A stretch of 64,000 bases of DNA from Sphaerisporangium rufum (GTDB lineage: Bacteria; Actinomycetota; Actinomycetes; Streptosporangiales; Streptosporangiaceae): contig NZ_BOOU01000059.1 of assembly GCF_016863395.1 (NCBI RefSeq), positions 1-64,000 of the forward strand, given 5' to 3'. A program made the translations under genes and the position numbers. The notes under the pieces are model-generated. The model was not told the DNA's origin and searched no databases. It was given only the letters and a program-made list of their open reading frames with translations. This document shows positions 9,057-17,805 of this stretch, one piece after another. Each line of letters begins with the position of its first letter. The first letter of the stretch is position 1.

Positions 9057-9793
9057 GGGCCCGCCTCGATGACCTCGCGCACCACGCTCTCCGGGGGCTG
9101 GGGGTCGAAGCTCGTCAGCACCCAGGTGGCGCCGGCGGCCGCCCACCGCTGGACGCCGGCTCCGGGGGGCACCTCCACCACCAGGTCGAAGTGGCCTTCG
9201 TCTTCACGCGCCTGGGCGACCTCCTCGGCGAGCACGGCCAGCTCCTCGGGGCCGGGCAGGCCGATGGGGAACAGCCCGTCCCACCGCGCCGCCCGGCGCA
9301 CCGGCCGGCGATGCGGCCAGCTCGCGGCGACCCAGACGGGGATGCGCGGGCGCTGGACCGGGAGCGGGTGGAACCCGCCGCGCCAGAACCCGTCGAGCCG
9401 GTCCAGGCTCTCGTCCAGCAGGCGCGCCCGCTCGCGCGGCTCGACGACCTCCCCGAACGGCCCGAGGTCGGCGGGGTCGCCCAGCCCGGCCCCCATGGTC
9501 AGCCGGCCGCCGCTGAGGTGGTCCAGGGTGACCGTCTCGCGGGCCACCTTCTGCGCCCGGCGGCGGGCCAGCGGGGTGACCATCGGCCCGATCCGCAGCG
9601 TCTCGGTCGTCATGGCGATGGCGCTCAACGCCACCCACGGATCGGCCACCGCGCGGCCCGGCGGCGGGTAGGCGATCCGGTCCCACAGGAACAGGCCGTC
9701 CCAACCGCACTGCTCGGCGCGGCCGGCGAGGTCCGCCAGCAGCCGCGGGTCGGCCAGCCGGTCGAACGGCGCCAGATACAGTCCCCGCTTGAT
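9053..9793 (-). CDS. LLM-class flavin-dependent oxidoreductase, non-canonical start
   Basis: A luciferase-like monooxygenase-fold protein; the frame is open from 9799 down. Homology-like sequence (KRGLYLAPFDRLADPRLL, GWDGLFLWD) extends well upstream of the first GTG at 9649, yet no ATG, GTG or TTG exists between the in-frame stop at 9802-9800 and that region. The best start is an ATC at 9793, giving 246 residues, with GAGGGG about nine bases before it; a CTG at 9781 is another option. Starting at the GTG would remove the first beta-alpha unit. Coupled to the methyltransferase downstream. Confidence 0.75.
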   Translation of the reverse strand: MKRGLYLAPFDRLADPRLLADLAGRAEQCGWDGLFLWDRIAYPPPGRAVADPWVALSAIAMTTETLRIGPMVTPLARRRAQKVARETVTLDHLSGGRLTMGAGLGDPADLGPFGEVVEPRERARLLDESLDRLDGFWRGGFHPLPVQRPRIPVWVAASWPHRRPVRRAARWDGLFPIGLPGPEELAVLAEEVAQAREDEGHFDLVVEVPPGAGVQRWAAAGATWVLTSFDPQPPESVVREVIEAGP

Positions 9794-9908
9794 CGCCCCT
9801 CACCCCTCACGATCCGGACGGCCCGTATCCAGCTCCCCGGCAGCCGCCAAATGTCGGTGCAAGCCCTCACAATAGCCACGAAGATCCGGTCGGAGCGAAG
9901 GAGTACAC

Positions 9909-10598
9909 ATGGCCACGTTCGGCTTGATCCACGGCGCCGGAGACGTCGGCTGGTACTGGCATCTCGTGCAGGCGGAACTGGCCCGGCGCGGCCACGACAG
10001 CGTGGCGCCGGATCTGCCCTGCACCGACGACTCGGCCGGTCTCGCCGAATACGCCGACACCATGGCCGGCGCGCTCGCCGGCCGGCCCGACGTGATCGTC
10101 GTCGGCCAGTCGCTCGGCGGGTTCGTCGCACCGCTGGTCTGCGACCGGCTGCCGGTGCGGCTGCTCGTGCTGGTCGCGCCGATGATCCCCGCACCCGGCG
10201 AGCCCCCGGCCGGCTACACGGCCGCCACCGGGTACGACGACGAGCCGCGGGAGCGGTACGACGACCCGATCGCCGTCTTCTACCAGGACGTCCCGCCCGA
10301 GCTGGCCGCCGAGGCGCTGAAGCGGTCCCCGGGACAGTCCGAGGCCCGGATGGCCGAACCGTCGCCGCTGGCGGCCTGGCCCGCCGTCCCCACCAAGGTC
10401 CTGCTCTGCCGGGACGACCGCATGTTCCCCGCGCCCTACGTGCGGCGGGTCGCCCGCGACCGCCTGGGCATCACCCCCGACGAGATCGACGGCGGGCACA
10501 CCCCCGCGCTGAGCCGCCCCGCCGAGCTGGCCGAGCGCCTGGCCGGCTACGCAGCCGAACAGGGCCTGTCCGCGACCGGCACCCGGCCGCCGGGATAG
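9909..10598 (+). CDS. alpha/beta fold hydrolase
   Basis: A 229-residue alpha/beta hydrolase. GQSLGG carries the nucleophilic serine, CRDDRMFP the acidic residue and DGGHTPAL the histidine; LIHGAGDVGWYW at the N-terminus is the oxyanion strand. It resembles the salicylate-esterase/hydroxynitrile-lyase-like group. A GAAGGAG Shine-Dalgarno supports the ATG at 9909. Monocistronic and cytoplasmic; substrate not evident. Confidence 0.9.
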   Translation: MATFGLIHGAGDVGWYWHLVQAELARRGHDSVAPDLPCTDDSAGLAEYADTMAGALAGRPDVIVVGQSLGGFVAPLVCDRLPVRLLVLVAPMIPAPGEPPAGYTAATGYDDEPRERYDDPIAVFYQDVPPELAAEALKRSPGQSEARMAEPSPLAAWPAVPTKVLLCRDDRMFPAPYVRRVARDRLGITPDEIDGGHTPALSRPAELAERLAGYAAEQGLSATGTRPPG

Positions 10599-10715
10599 CC
10601 CCCGGTGGTCACCCGCGGAGCGTCTTGACGGCGATGGCCATGATCTCCCCGGTACCGGGGGTGCGGGCGCCGGGTTCACCGAGAGGGTGAGCGAGCGCGG
10701 TCGACCTCAGGCCGC

Positions 10716-11360
10716 TCAGGAGCCGAGGTAGCGCAGGACGGCGAGGATGCGGCGGCTGTAGCCGGTGGCGTGCGACAGGTCGAGCTTGTCGAACAGGGCG
10801 TTGACGTGCTTCTCCACCGCGCTCAGCGACACGTGCAGCGACCGGGCGATCGAGGCGTTGGTCAGGCCCTGGGCCATCAGCTCCAGCACCTGGCGCTCGC
10901 GGGCGGTGAGCCGGGCCAGCGGATCGGTGTGGCTGGTGCGGGCGAGCAGCTGGCGGACCACCTGCGGGTCGAACGCCGTGCCGCCCGCGCCGACCCGCTC
11001 CAGCGCGGACAGGAAGTCACCGACCTCGGCCACGCGGTCCTTGAGCAGGTACCCGACGCCCTCGACGCTGCCGCCCAGCAGCTCGGTGGCGTACTTCTTC
11101 TCCACGTACTGCGACAGCACCAGCACCGCGACCCGCGGCCGGCGGCGGCGGATCTCCAGCGCGGCGCGCAGGCCCTCGTCGGTGTGGGTGGGCGGCATCC
11201 GCACGTCGACCACGACCGCGTCCGGCGGGTCGCGGTCCACCGCGGCCAGCAGTGCGGCGGCGTCGCCCACCGCGGCCAGGACGTCGTGGCCTTCCTCTTT
11301 CAGCAGCCGGACCAGGCCCTCGCGCAGCAGCGCCGAGTCCTCGGCCAGGGTCACCCGCAT
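10716..11360 (-). CDS. NarL/LuxR-type response regulator
   Basis: A 214-residue response regulator. The receiver has D7-D8-like acidic residues (LAEDSALL), the phosphorylated D52 in VVVDVRMPP and a conserved K in YLLKDR. The LuxR-type DNA-binding domain (about 150-210) contains LTARERQVLELMAQGLTN and a VEKHVN recognition helix. It starts at 11360 inside the 3' end of the kinase gene (10-base overlap), forming a coupled two-component pair. Target genes unknown. Confidence 0.95.
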   Translation of the reverse strand: MRVTLAEDSALLREGLVRLLKEEGHDVLAAVGDAAALLAAVDRDPPDAVVVDVRMPPTHTDEGLRAALEIRRRRPRVAVLVLSQYVEKKYATELLGGSVEGVGYLLKDRVAEVGDFLSALERVGAGGTAFDPQVVRQLLARTSHTDPLARLTARERQVLELMAQGLTNASIARSLHVSLSAVEKHVNALFDKLDLSHATGYSRRILAVLRYLGS

Positions 11361-12436
11361 GGCAGCTCCGCCTCGATCAGGGTGGGCCCGCCGGGCGGGC
11401 TGGTCACGGTGAACCGGCCGTCCAGCGCGGCCACCCGCCGGGCCAGCCCGGTCAGCCCGCCGCCGGCGGGGTCGGCGCCGCCCGCGCCGTCGTCCTGGAC
11501 GCGCACGACGACCATGGTGCCCTCCTGGCGGACCTCGATGGCGACCAGGGTGGCCGCGGCGTGCTTGACGGCGTTCGTCACCGCCTCGCCGGCCACGAAG
11601 TAGGCGGCGGTCTCCACCGGCGGCGGGGGCCGTTCCGGCAGGTCGCAGGCCACCGTGACCGGGACCGGGGCCCGCTCGGCCACCCCGGCCAGGGCCTCGG
11701 CCAGCCCGTGCGCGTCCAGCCCGGACGGGTACACCCGCCAGGCCACCTCGCGCAGCTCGATCAGTGCCTGCCGGGCCTGCTCGTGCAGGTCCGCCAGCAA
11801 CTCGGGACGGCCCCGGCGGGCCCGGCCGGCGAGCATGGACAGCGCCACCAGCCGCTGCTGCACCCCGTCGTGCAGGTCGCGCTCGATGCGCCGCCGCTCG
11901 GCGTCGACGGCGGCGACCACCCCGGCGCGGCTCTCGGTCAGCTCGGTGATCCGCCGGCGGAGCGCCTCGGCCGGGTCGGGGGCGAGCAGGCGCAGCGCCA
12001 GCCGCCGTTCGAGCGTCTCGACCCCCACCAGGCCGGACAGCACGAGGAACGCCGCGACAGCGCCGACGACCAGTATGTAAGCCAGCAGCGGCAGGGTGGG
12101 CGCCATGCCGTCGAACGGCTCCCCCCGGCTCCACGCCCAGCCGAGCCGGATCGCGGTGCCGGCGCCGACCACCAGTACCAGCAGCACCAGGCCACCGAGC
12201 AGGCCGACCGGCGCCCGGGCGGCCAGGAAGCGCGGTTCACCGTCCGCACGGCGGTCCGGCAGGTCCAGCCGGAGCCGCCACAGCTCCAGCCGGGTCAGCC
12301 ACCCGGCCGCCCGGCGGACCGCGGGACGGCCGGCGAACGGCGCGGCCAGCAGCACGAAGAGCAGGCCGACCAGGGCGGTCACCGCGCCCGCGGTCACCGC
12401 CCCGACCAGCTTCAACCCGTTGAACACCGACCGCAT
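11351..12436 (-). CDS. two-component sensor histidine kinase (NarX/DesK type)
   Basis: A 361-residue kinase starting at 12436, with GGAG upstream. It has four predicted membrane segments in about the first 170 residues, a HisKA_3 domain with the phosphoacceptor His in RRIERDLHDGVQQRL, then an HATPase domain with GEAVTNAVKHA (N box) and DDGAGGA (G box). Operon order kinase then regulator. The signal is unknown. Confidence 0.94.
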   Translation of the reverse strand: MRSVFNGLKLVGAVTAGAVTALVGLLFVLLAAPFAGRPAVRRAAGWLTRLELWRLRLDLPDRRADGEPRFLAARAPVGLLGGLVLLVLVVGAGTAIRLGWAWSRGEPFDGMAPTLPLLAYILVVGAVAAFLVLSGLVGVETLERRLALRLLAPDPAEALRRRITELTESRAGVVAAVDAERRRIERDLHDGVQQRLVALSMLAGRARRGRPELLADLHEQARQALIELREVAWRVYPSGLDAHGLAEALAGVAERAPVPVTVACDLPERPPPPVETAAYFVAGEAVTNAVKHAAATLVAIEVRQEGTMVVVRVQDDGAGGADPAGGGLTGLARRVAALDGRFTVTSPPGGPTLIEAELPCG

Positions 12437-12634
12437 ACGCTCTCCGCACCGCCCGGCGGAGCATCCGCCGGCAAGGCCGGCATGACCGGCCCGCGGCCCA
12501 GGGTATGGACGATCCGGCATGGGCGCCATGAGGTACCCATCCGTCCAGGGGTGCGGGAAACCACACCCGCCCGCGGCCGGGTGAAGCATGATTCGGCACC
12601 GAACCTGGCCGAACCGCCGACGACGGCCGCGCAC

Positions 12635-12646
12635 GATCACGTGATC
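12635..12646. promoter_or_regulatory. 12-bp palindrome upstream of PAP2 gene
   Basis: GATCACGTGATC is a perfect palindrome 32 bp before the PAP2 GTG, and TGATCACGTG recurs at the start codon itself (12672-12681). TAGATT at 12667-12672 lies six bases before the GTG and can be the -10 of a leaderless transcript. Confidence 0.45.
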
Positions 12647-12678
12647 GGTACCGGAACTCCGGCGGTTAGATTGATCAC

Positions 12679-13554
12679 GTGGCCTCATCATCCAAGGGCG
12701 ACGACCCGTCCCCGGCGTTACCCGGCGAGACGGCGCGCCCGCCGGGACCGGCCGCCGGCCGGGCTCAGCGCCTGGCCGGCCGGGTCCGCCCGGTCCTGCC
12801 CGGCGGAGGCGGGCGCGGGCGTCCCGCTGTGCTCGCCGAGCTGGCCATCCTGCTGCTGACGCTCTTCGTCTTCCAGCGGGTGCACGCCGCCACCGGCACC
12901 GACGCCGCGGTGGCCACCGCCAACGCCCGCGCGTTGCAGGCCGTGGAGAGCGCCCTACATCTGGACATCGTGCCGGGGATGAACCGGTGGCTCGTCGAGC
13001 ATCCTGCCCTCGTCAAGCCGGCGGTGTACTACTACCGCCTGTACTACGCGGTCGTCCTCGGGGTGCTGGTGTGGGTCTTCGTCCGGCATGCCGAGGTCTA
13101 CCGGCACGTCCGCCGGACGCTGGTGGCGATGTGCCTGCTGGTGCTGCCGGTCTACTGGGCGGTGCCCATGTCACCGCCACGGTTCGCGCTGCCGGGGGTC
13201 GTGGACGTCATCGCCGCCAACGACATCCTGGGCGCCCACGTCTCCAAGGAGATCACCGCCGGCCAGAACGTCTACTCGGCCATGCCCAGCATGCACACGG
13301 CCTGGTCGCTGTGGTGCGCCTACGCCGCCTGGTCCGCGCTGCGGGTCGGCAACCCGCGGTGGGCCCTGCTGCCGTGGCTCTTCCCGGCGGGCATGATCGC
13401 GGTGGTGTTCGCCACCGGCAACCACTACGTCCTCGACGTGGCGGGCAGCTTCGTCCTGCTCGGCCTCGCCGTCGCGGTCGCGGCGGCCTGGGGCTCCCTT
13501 TCCGCGCGCCGGCGCGGCGAACGGCCGCGTGCGGGCCGTCCGCTCTCCCCGTAG
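12679..13554 (+). CDS. PAP2-family membrane phosphatase
   Basis: A 291-residue integral membrane protein with about six hydrophobic segments. The PAP2 signature is PSMHTAW (after VYSAM) and GNHYVLDVAGS, so the catalytic histidines face outward and the enzyme should dephosphorylate a lipid phosphate or transfer a head group (PAP2_3/inositolphosphotransferase-like subgroup). It starts at GTG 12679, with no Shine-Dalgarno but a -10-like TAGATT six bases upstream. Codon 14 is TTA, implying bldA-type tRNA dependence. Monocistronic. Confidence 0.87.
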   Translation: MASSSKGDDPSPALPGETARPPGPAAGRAQRLAGRVRPVLPGGGGRGRPAVLAELAILLLTLFVFQRVHAATGTDAAVATANARALQAVESALHLDIVPGMNRWLVEHPALVKPAVYYYRLYYAVVLGVLVWVFVRHAEVYRHVRRTLVAMCLLVLPVYWAVPMSPPRFALPGVVDVIAANDILGAHVSKEITAGQNVYSAMPSMHTAWSLWCAYAAWSALRVGNPRWALLPWLFPAGMIAVVFATGNHYVLDVAGSFVLLGLAVAVAAAWGSLSARRRGERPRAGRPLSP

Positions 13555-13595
13555 GCGGGGAGGGAGACGACCCGCGACCGCCGGCCGGTCATCGG

Positions 13596-15050
13596 TCAGG
13601 ATCTGGCGAGCGGGCCGGCGGCGTCCGGGGCGGTGGTGCCCGTCATCGGCGGCGCGGCGGCCGGGGCGGCCGGACGACGGGCCGGCATGCCGAGGGCGAT
13701 GAGCATGCCGGTGAAGGCGAACGCCGCGACGGCCCCCATCGCCGCGGTGAACCCCCTGCCGAACTCCTGGGCCGACGCGTAACCGCCGGCGCCGGCGAAG
13801 ACGGCGACCGAGACCGCGACGCCGAACACTCCGCCGAAGATGCGGAGCATCATGAACGCGCCGGACGCCTGGCCGATCTCCTGGGGGCGGACCGCGCCGA
13901 CCACCGCCTTCTGGGCGGCGGGCATGGCCATGGTCACCCCGCCCCCACCGATGATCAGTGCCGGGAGGATCTCCAGGTAGCCGGTGCCGGGACCGGCGAC
14001 CAGCGCGATCCAGGCCGATCCGATGGCCTGCAGCAGCAGCCCGGCGACCACGAACCGCCGCTCGCCGACCCGGTCGGCCAGCCGGCCGGCGATCGGCGCG
14101 CAGATCATCAGCGTCGCGGTCCACGGCATCAGCCGCAGCCCGGCGCCGAGCGGTCCCACGCCGAGAATGATCTGGAAGTACTGGGCCAGGAAGAACAGCG
14201 TGCCGTACAGCGAGGCGAAGACCAGGAAGTTCGCCGGGTTGGCGGTGGCGAACGCCCGCAGCCGGAAGAACCGCATCGGCAGCATCGGGGTGGCGGTGTG
14301 CCGCTCCCAGTACACGAAGGCGATCACCAGCGCGACGCCGAGCAGCAGCGCGCCCGGCACCTCCGCGGCGGCCCAGCCCGCCGCGTTCCCCCGGACCAGG
14401 CCCCAGACGATGCCGAACGCGCCCAGGGTGACCAGCACCGTGCCGGCCAGGTCGAAGCGGCCGTTCGGGCCGGCGCTCTCCTCGACCCGGCGCAGGGTGA
14501 GCAGGATCGCGGCCATGCCGACCGGCAGGTTCAGCCAGAAGATCCACTGCCAGGCCAGTCCCTCGGCGACGACACCGCCGATGAACGGCCCGCTGAACGT
14601 CGCCAGGCCGGTGATGCCAAGGTATGTCCCCATGGCCTTGCCCCGCTGCGGGGGCGGGAACAACGCGCTGATCAGGGTGAGCGACAGCGGCAGCACCATC
14701 GCGGCGCCGGCGCCCTGCGCCGCCCGTGCGGCGATCAGTACCCCGATGCCTGGAGACAGCGCGCAGGCCACCGAGGCGGCGGTGAACACCGCCAGCCCGG
14801 CGGTGAACACGCGGCGCCGGCCGAACCGGTCGCCCAGCGCGGCACCGGTGAGCAACAGGACCGCGAACGTCAGGTTGTAGGCATTGACGGTCCATTCGAG
14901 GGTCTCGACCGACGCCGCCAGTTCCCGCCGGATCGTGCCGAGCGCCGTCGTCACCACCAGGCTGTCCAGCGCCATCATGAACGATGCCAATGACGCCAGG
15001 CCCAATCCCCAGGCCTGCCTGGAGGTCATCCGTCCTGCGTCGGAACTCAA
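13596..15050 (-). CDS. DHA2-family (EmrB/QacA) MFS drug exporter
   Basis: About 484 residues with 14 predicted membrane helices. Motif A is GDRFGRRRVF, the motif-C region is GPFIGGVVAEGL, and the start of helix 1 (MMALDSLVVTTALGTI) carries the DHA2 motif D1. These proteins export drugs or metabolites with proton import. TTG 15050 is chosen because GAGGAGG lies five bases upstream; ATG 15029 is the alternative. Its substrate cannot be read. Confidence 0.93.
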   Translation of the reverse strand: MSSDAGRMTSRQAWGLGLASLASFMMALDSLVVTTALGTIRRELAASVETLEWTVNAYNLTFAVLLLTGAALGDRFGRRRVFTAGLAVFTAASVACALSPGIGVLIAARAAQGAGAAMVLPLSLTLISALFPPPQRGKAMGTYLGITGLATFSGPFIGGVVAEGLAWQWIFWLNLPVGMAAILLTLRRVEESAGPNGRFDLAGTVLVTLGAFGIVWGLVRGNAAGWAAAEVPGALLLGVALVIAFVYWERHTATPMLPMRFFRLRAFATANPANFLVFASLYGTLFFLAQYFQIILGVGPLGAGLRLMPWTATLMICAPIAGRLADRVGERRFVVAGLLLQAIGSAWIALVAGPGTGYLEILPALIIGGGGVTMAMPAAQKAVVGAVRPQEIGQASGAFMMLRIFGGVFGVAVSVAVFAGAGGYASAQEFGRGFTAAMGAVAAFAFTGMLIALGMPARRPAAPAAAPPMTGTTAPDAAGPLARS

Positions 15051-15154
15051 CGGTTCCTCCTCATCGATGTGCGGCGAGGACCGCGCGGGCAGGCGCCGTC
15101 CCCGGTGGGATGTCCGCGGTCGCGCCGCGGGTCGTGGCCGGTCCACGGGCACGA

Positions 15155-15190
15155 CCGAGCGGCACGCCCGCGGGGCGTGCGGCCGCTCGG
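15155..15190 (-). terminator. GC-rich hairpin after ECF sigma gene
   Basis: An 8-bp stem (CCGAGCGG/CCGCTCGG) continues into a 7-bp stem (CACGCCC/GGGCGTG) with a 3-base bulge, between the sigma gene stop and the exporter start. There is no T-run, as is common in actinomycetes. Confidence 0.45.
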
Positions 15191-15210
15191 ATCGGTGCTC
15201 GGCCGGCCGG

Positions 15211-16272
15211 TCAGGCGTGCAGCGACCGGGGGAAGCCGAACGTCCGCATCAGCGAGTTGTCGACGAACCGGGTGATCGCCGCGATCCGGCCACCGGCCAG
15301 GGTCAGCACCAGCACGCCGTGCGCGCGCAGGAACGGGGTGTGCGGATCGCGGAGGTAGCAGCCGAACGCCGGCTGGCCGTTCGCCCGCGTCGGGATCAGC
15401 ACGTGGCGGACGCCCTCGCGCAGCGCGACGGTGGCCAGGAAGTTGCCGACGGCGTCCAGCCCCTGGTACTCCAGCGGCAGCGGCGGCATGGTCAGCAGCG
15501 CGTCGTCGGTCAGCAGCGACACCATCGCCTCGACGTCCCCGGCCTCGAACGCGCGGATGAAGTCGTTCACGATCCGCCGTTCCAGCGCGGAGTTCGGCAG
15601 CGGAGCGCCCTCCCGGCCGGGCCCCGGCGGCTCGCCGGCCAGCGCGCGCCGGGCACGTTTCAGCGCCCCGGTCACCGCGTTCTCGGTGGTGTCGAGGATG
15701 TCCGCCACCTCGGGCGCCCGCAGGCCGAGGACGTCCCGCAGCACCAGCACGGCCCGCTGCCGCGGCGGCAGGTGCTGCAGCGCGGCCAGGAACGCCAGCG
15801 ACACCGACTCCCTGGCCTCGTAGCGCGCCTCCGGGCCCGGCTCCCGGTCGGCGATCTCGTCCAGCAGCACGTCGGGGTAGGGCTCGAGCCAGCTCGGTTC
15901 CGCCCGGCGGTGCGACGGCTCGGGCAACGGGACCTCTGCTCGGTAGGCCGCCTGCTCGGGCGGCCGGCGGGCGCCGGCCCGCAGCGCGTTGAGGCATCGG
16001 TTGGTCGCGATCCGGTAGAGCCAGGTCCGGACCGAGGCGCGTTCCTGGTAGCCGCCGATGCCCCGCCAGGCCGCCAGCAGCGTCTCCTGAAGCAGGTCCT
16101 CGGCGTCCTGCACCGAGCCGAGCATGCGGTAGCAGTGCACCTGCAGCTCGTGCCGGTACGGCTCGACGAGCTCCTGGAACGCCGCGCCGTCCCCGGCGCG
16201 GGCCAGCGCCGCCAGCTCCCCGGCGGGCCGCCGCCCGCGGGCCGGGGAGGCCTCCGGTGGGTTCCCTCGCAT
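15211..16272 (-). CDS. ECF sigma factor with SnoaL-like C-terminal domain
   Basis: A 353-residue sigma-70 factor of the type carrying a SnoaL-like extension. Region 2 holds HCYRMLGSVQDAEDLLQETL, region 4 holds LPPRQRAVLVLRDVLGLRAPEVAD and the ENAVTGALKRAR recognition helix, and residues from about 215 form the NTF2/SnoaL-like domain thought to sense or autoregulate in place of a separate anti-sigma. AAGGAG precedes the ATG. No adjacent anti-sigma gene. It precedes the drug exporter on the same strand, but a hairpin separates them. Confidence 0.92.
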   Translation of the reverse strand: MRGNPPEASPARGRRPAGELAALARAGDGAAFQELVEPYRHELQVHCYRMLGSVQDAEDLLQETLLAAWRGIGGYQERASVRTWLYRIATNRCLNALRAGARRPPEQAAYRAEVPLPEPSHRRAEPSWLEPYPDVLLDEIADREPGPEARYEARESVSLAFLAALQHLPPRQRAVLVLRDVLGLRAPEVADILDTTENAVTGALKRARRALAGEPPGPGREGAPLPNSALERRIVNDFIRAFEAGDVEAMVSLLTDDALLTMPPLPLEYQGLDAVGNFLATVALREGVRHVLIPTRANGQPAFGCYLRDPHTPFLRAHGVLVLTLAGGRIAAITRFVDNSLMRTFGFPRSLHA

Positions 16273-16457
16273 GGTGGCTCCTTCTTCCCGGTGGTCCCTC
16301 TCGACTGGATGGACACCGCCGGAGCCGGAAAGTGGTCGCGCGCCGCTCATTCTCCCCGCGCCGGGGAGGCGTCGCCAGTGCCCTGCCGCCGCCCGCGGGC
16401 GCGGCGAACGGCACGGTCCCGCCGGCCATGAGCCGGCCGCAGGACCGTTCCCGCCGG

Positions 16458-17672
16458 CTAGGAGAAGGCGGCCAGGGCGATGCGCAGGGTCCGCTCGTTC
16501 TGACCGGACGCCTTGGCGTCGGTGGAGTTGACCGAGTAGACCAGGGTGCGGCTCAGGTCGCGGGTCGCGCCGACCCCGGCCGCGTAGCCGTACCGGGCGC
16601 CGGTCTTGCCGTACACGACGACGCCGTTCGGAAGCTCCATCCGGGCCATTCCGGAGGTGTAGACGGCGGGCCCGGCGCCGCACCCGCCGGACGGGTCGTA
16701 CATGGGCACGGCGGGGACGGTGAACATCGGCGCCAGCCGGGCCTTCGGCACCACCTTCCCGCGGAAGAGCGCCCTGATGAAGGTCTCCAGGTCGGCCGCC
16801 GTCGAGATGAGATCTCCGGATGCCCAGGTCGAGGTGACGCTCATCTCGGTCATGTTCACCACGTGACCGCCCTGGTAGGGCACCGCGTCGGGGAAGCCGG
16901 CGGGCACCGTCTGGTACCCCTGGTGGTGCGGGCCGCGGATGCGCGGCGAGACGCCGGGGAGGTAGGTGTCGCGCATGCCGAGCGGGCGCAGGATGCGGGT
17001 GGTGACCTCGTGCTCGTACGACCGTCCGGTGATCTTCTCGATGAGGAGCCCGGCCACGAACGTGTTGATGTTCAGGTAGTGCTGCCGGGTGCCGGGCCGG
17101 AACTCGATCGGGTTCCGCACGGCCTCCGCGACGAACTCCCGGGGCGTCCAGGTCCGGAACCGCGTCTGGTACACCCACTCCAGCCCGTCGGGGTGGTCGG
17201 GGGTGGGCAGGCCGCTGGTGTGGTTCAGCAGCTGGCCGACGCGTATCTCCGGGTATCCGGCGGGCAGCAGGCCGGGCAGCCGGCCCTGCACGGTGTCGTC
17301 CAGCGAGAGCCGGCCCTCGGCGACGAGCTGCAGCACGACCGCGGTGGTGAACATCTTGGTCACACTGCCCGCCCGGAACCGGACGCGCGCCGAGGCCGGG
17401 CGGCGGGTGGCGATGTCGGCCACGCCGGTCACGCCCTGCCAGGAGCCGCCGCCGCCGACCCGGACGATCGCGGCGGTGGCGTCGGGGGCGGGCAGGCCGC
17501 CGATCGTCTTCGCCAGCGCCGCCGGGTCAACCGGCGGGACGGGCGCCGGGGCGTCGGAGGGGATGGCCGTCGGGGTGGGACAGGCGGCCGGCGCGGCCGC
17601 GGCGGGCGCGGCGGGGCCGGTGACGAGGGTGGCGATGGTGGCGAGTGCGAGGCAGGCCACGGCTGGCTTCAT
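16458..17672 (-). CDS. secreted serine hydrolase (beta-lactamase/D,D-peptidase fold)
   Basis: A 404-residue class C beta-lactamase-fold protein with a Sec signal peptide (cleavage near AAA-AP, about 25-28). SVTK supplies the catalytic Ser and Lys, HYLNIN fills the Y-x-N position and YGKTG is the KTG box. All three motifs are intact, so it is likely active as a carboxypeptidase or esterase. GGAG lies eight bases before the ATG. Divergent from a sensor kinase. Confidence 0.92.
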   Translation of the reverse strand: MKPAVACLALATIATLVTGPAAPAAAAPAACPTPTAIPSDAPAPVPPVDPAALAKTIGGLPAPDATAAIVRVGGGGSWQGVTGVADIATRRPASARVRFRAGSVTKMFTTAVVLQLVAEGRLSLDDTVQGRLPGLLPAGYPEIRVGQLLNHTSGLPTPDHPDGLEWVYQTRFRTWTPREFVAEAVRNPIEFRPGTRQHYLNINTFVAGLLIEKITGRSYEHEVTTRILRPLGMRDTYLPGVSPRIRGPHHQGYQTVPAGFPDAVPYQGGHVVNMTEMSVTSTWASGDLISTAADLETFIRALFRGKVVPKARLAPMFTVPAVPMYDPSGGCGAGPAVYTSGMARMELPNGVVVYGKTGARYGYAAGVGATRDLSRTLVYSVNSTDAKASGQNERTLRIALAAFS

Positions 17673-17805
17673 CGGGACATCTCCAGGTCAGCGGGTTCGG
17701 TCGGCAGGCGCCCCATCCTGCCGATCACCGGGCCGCGGCGGATCGCCGGTGCGGGCGATCCGTACTCCTCCGGACGGGTGACCCGGAATATCCTTCGTAC
17801 CGGCG

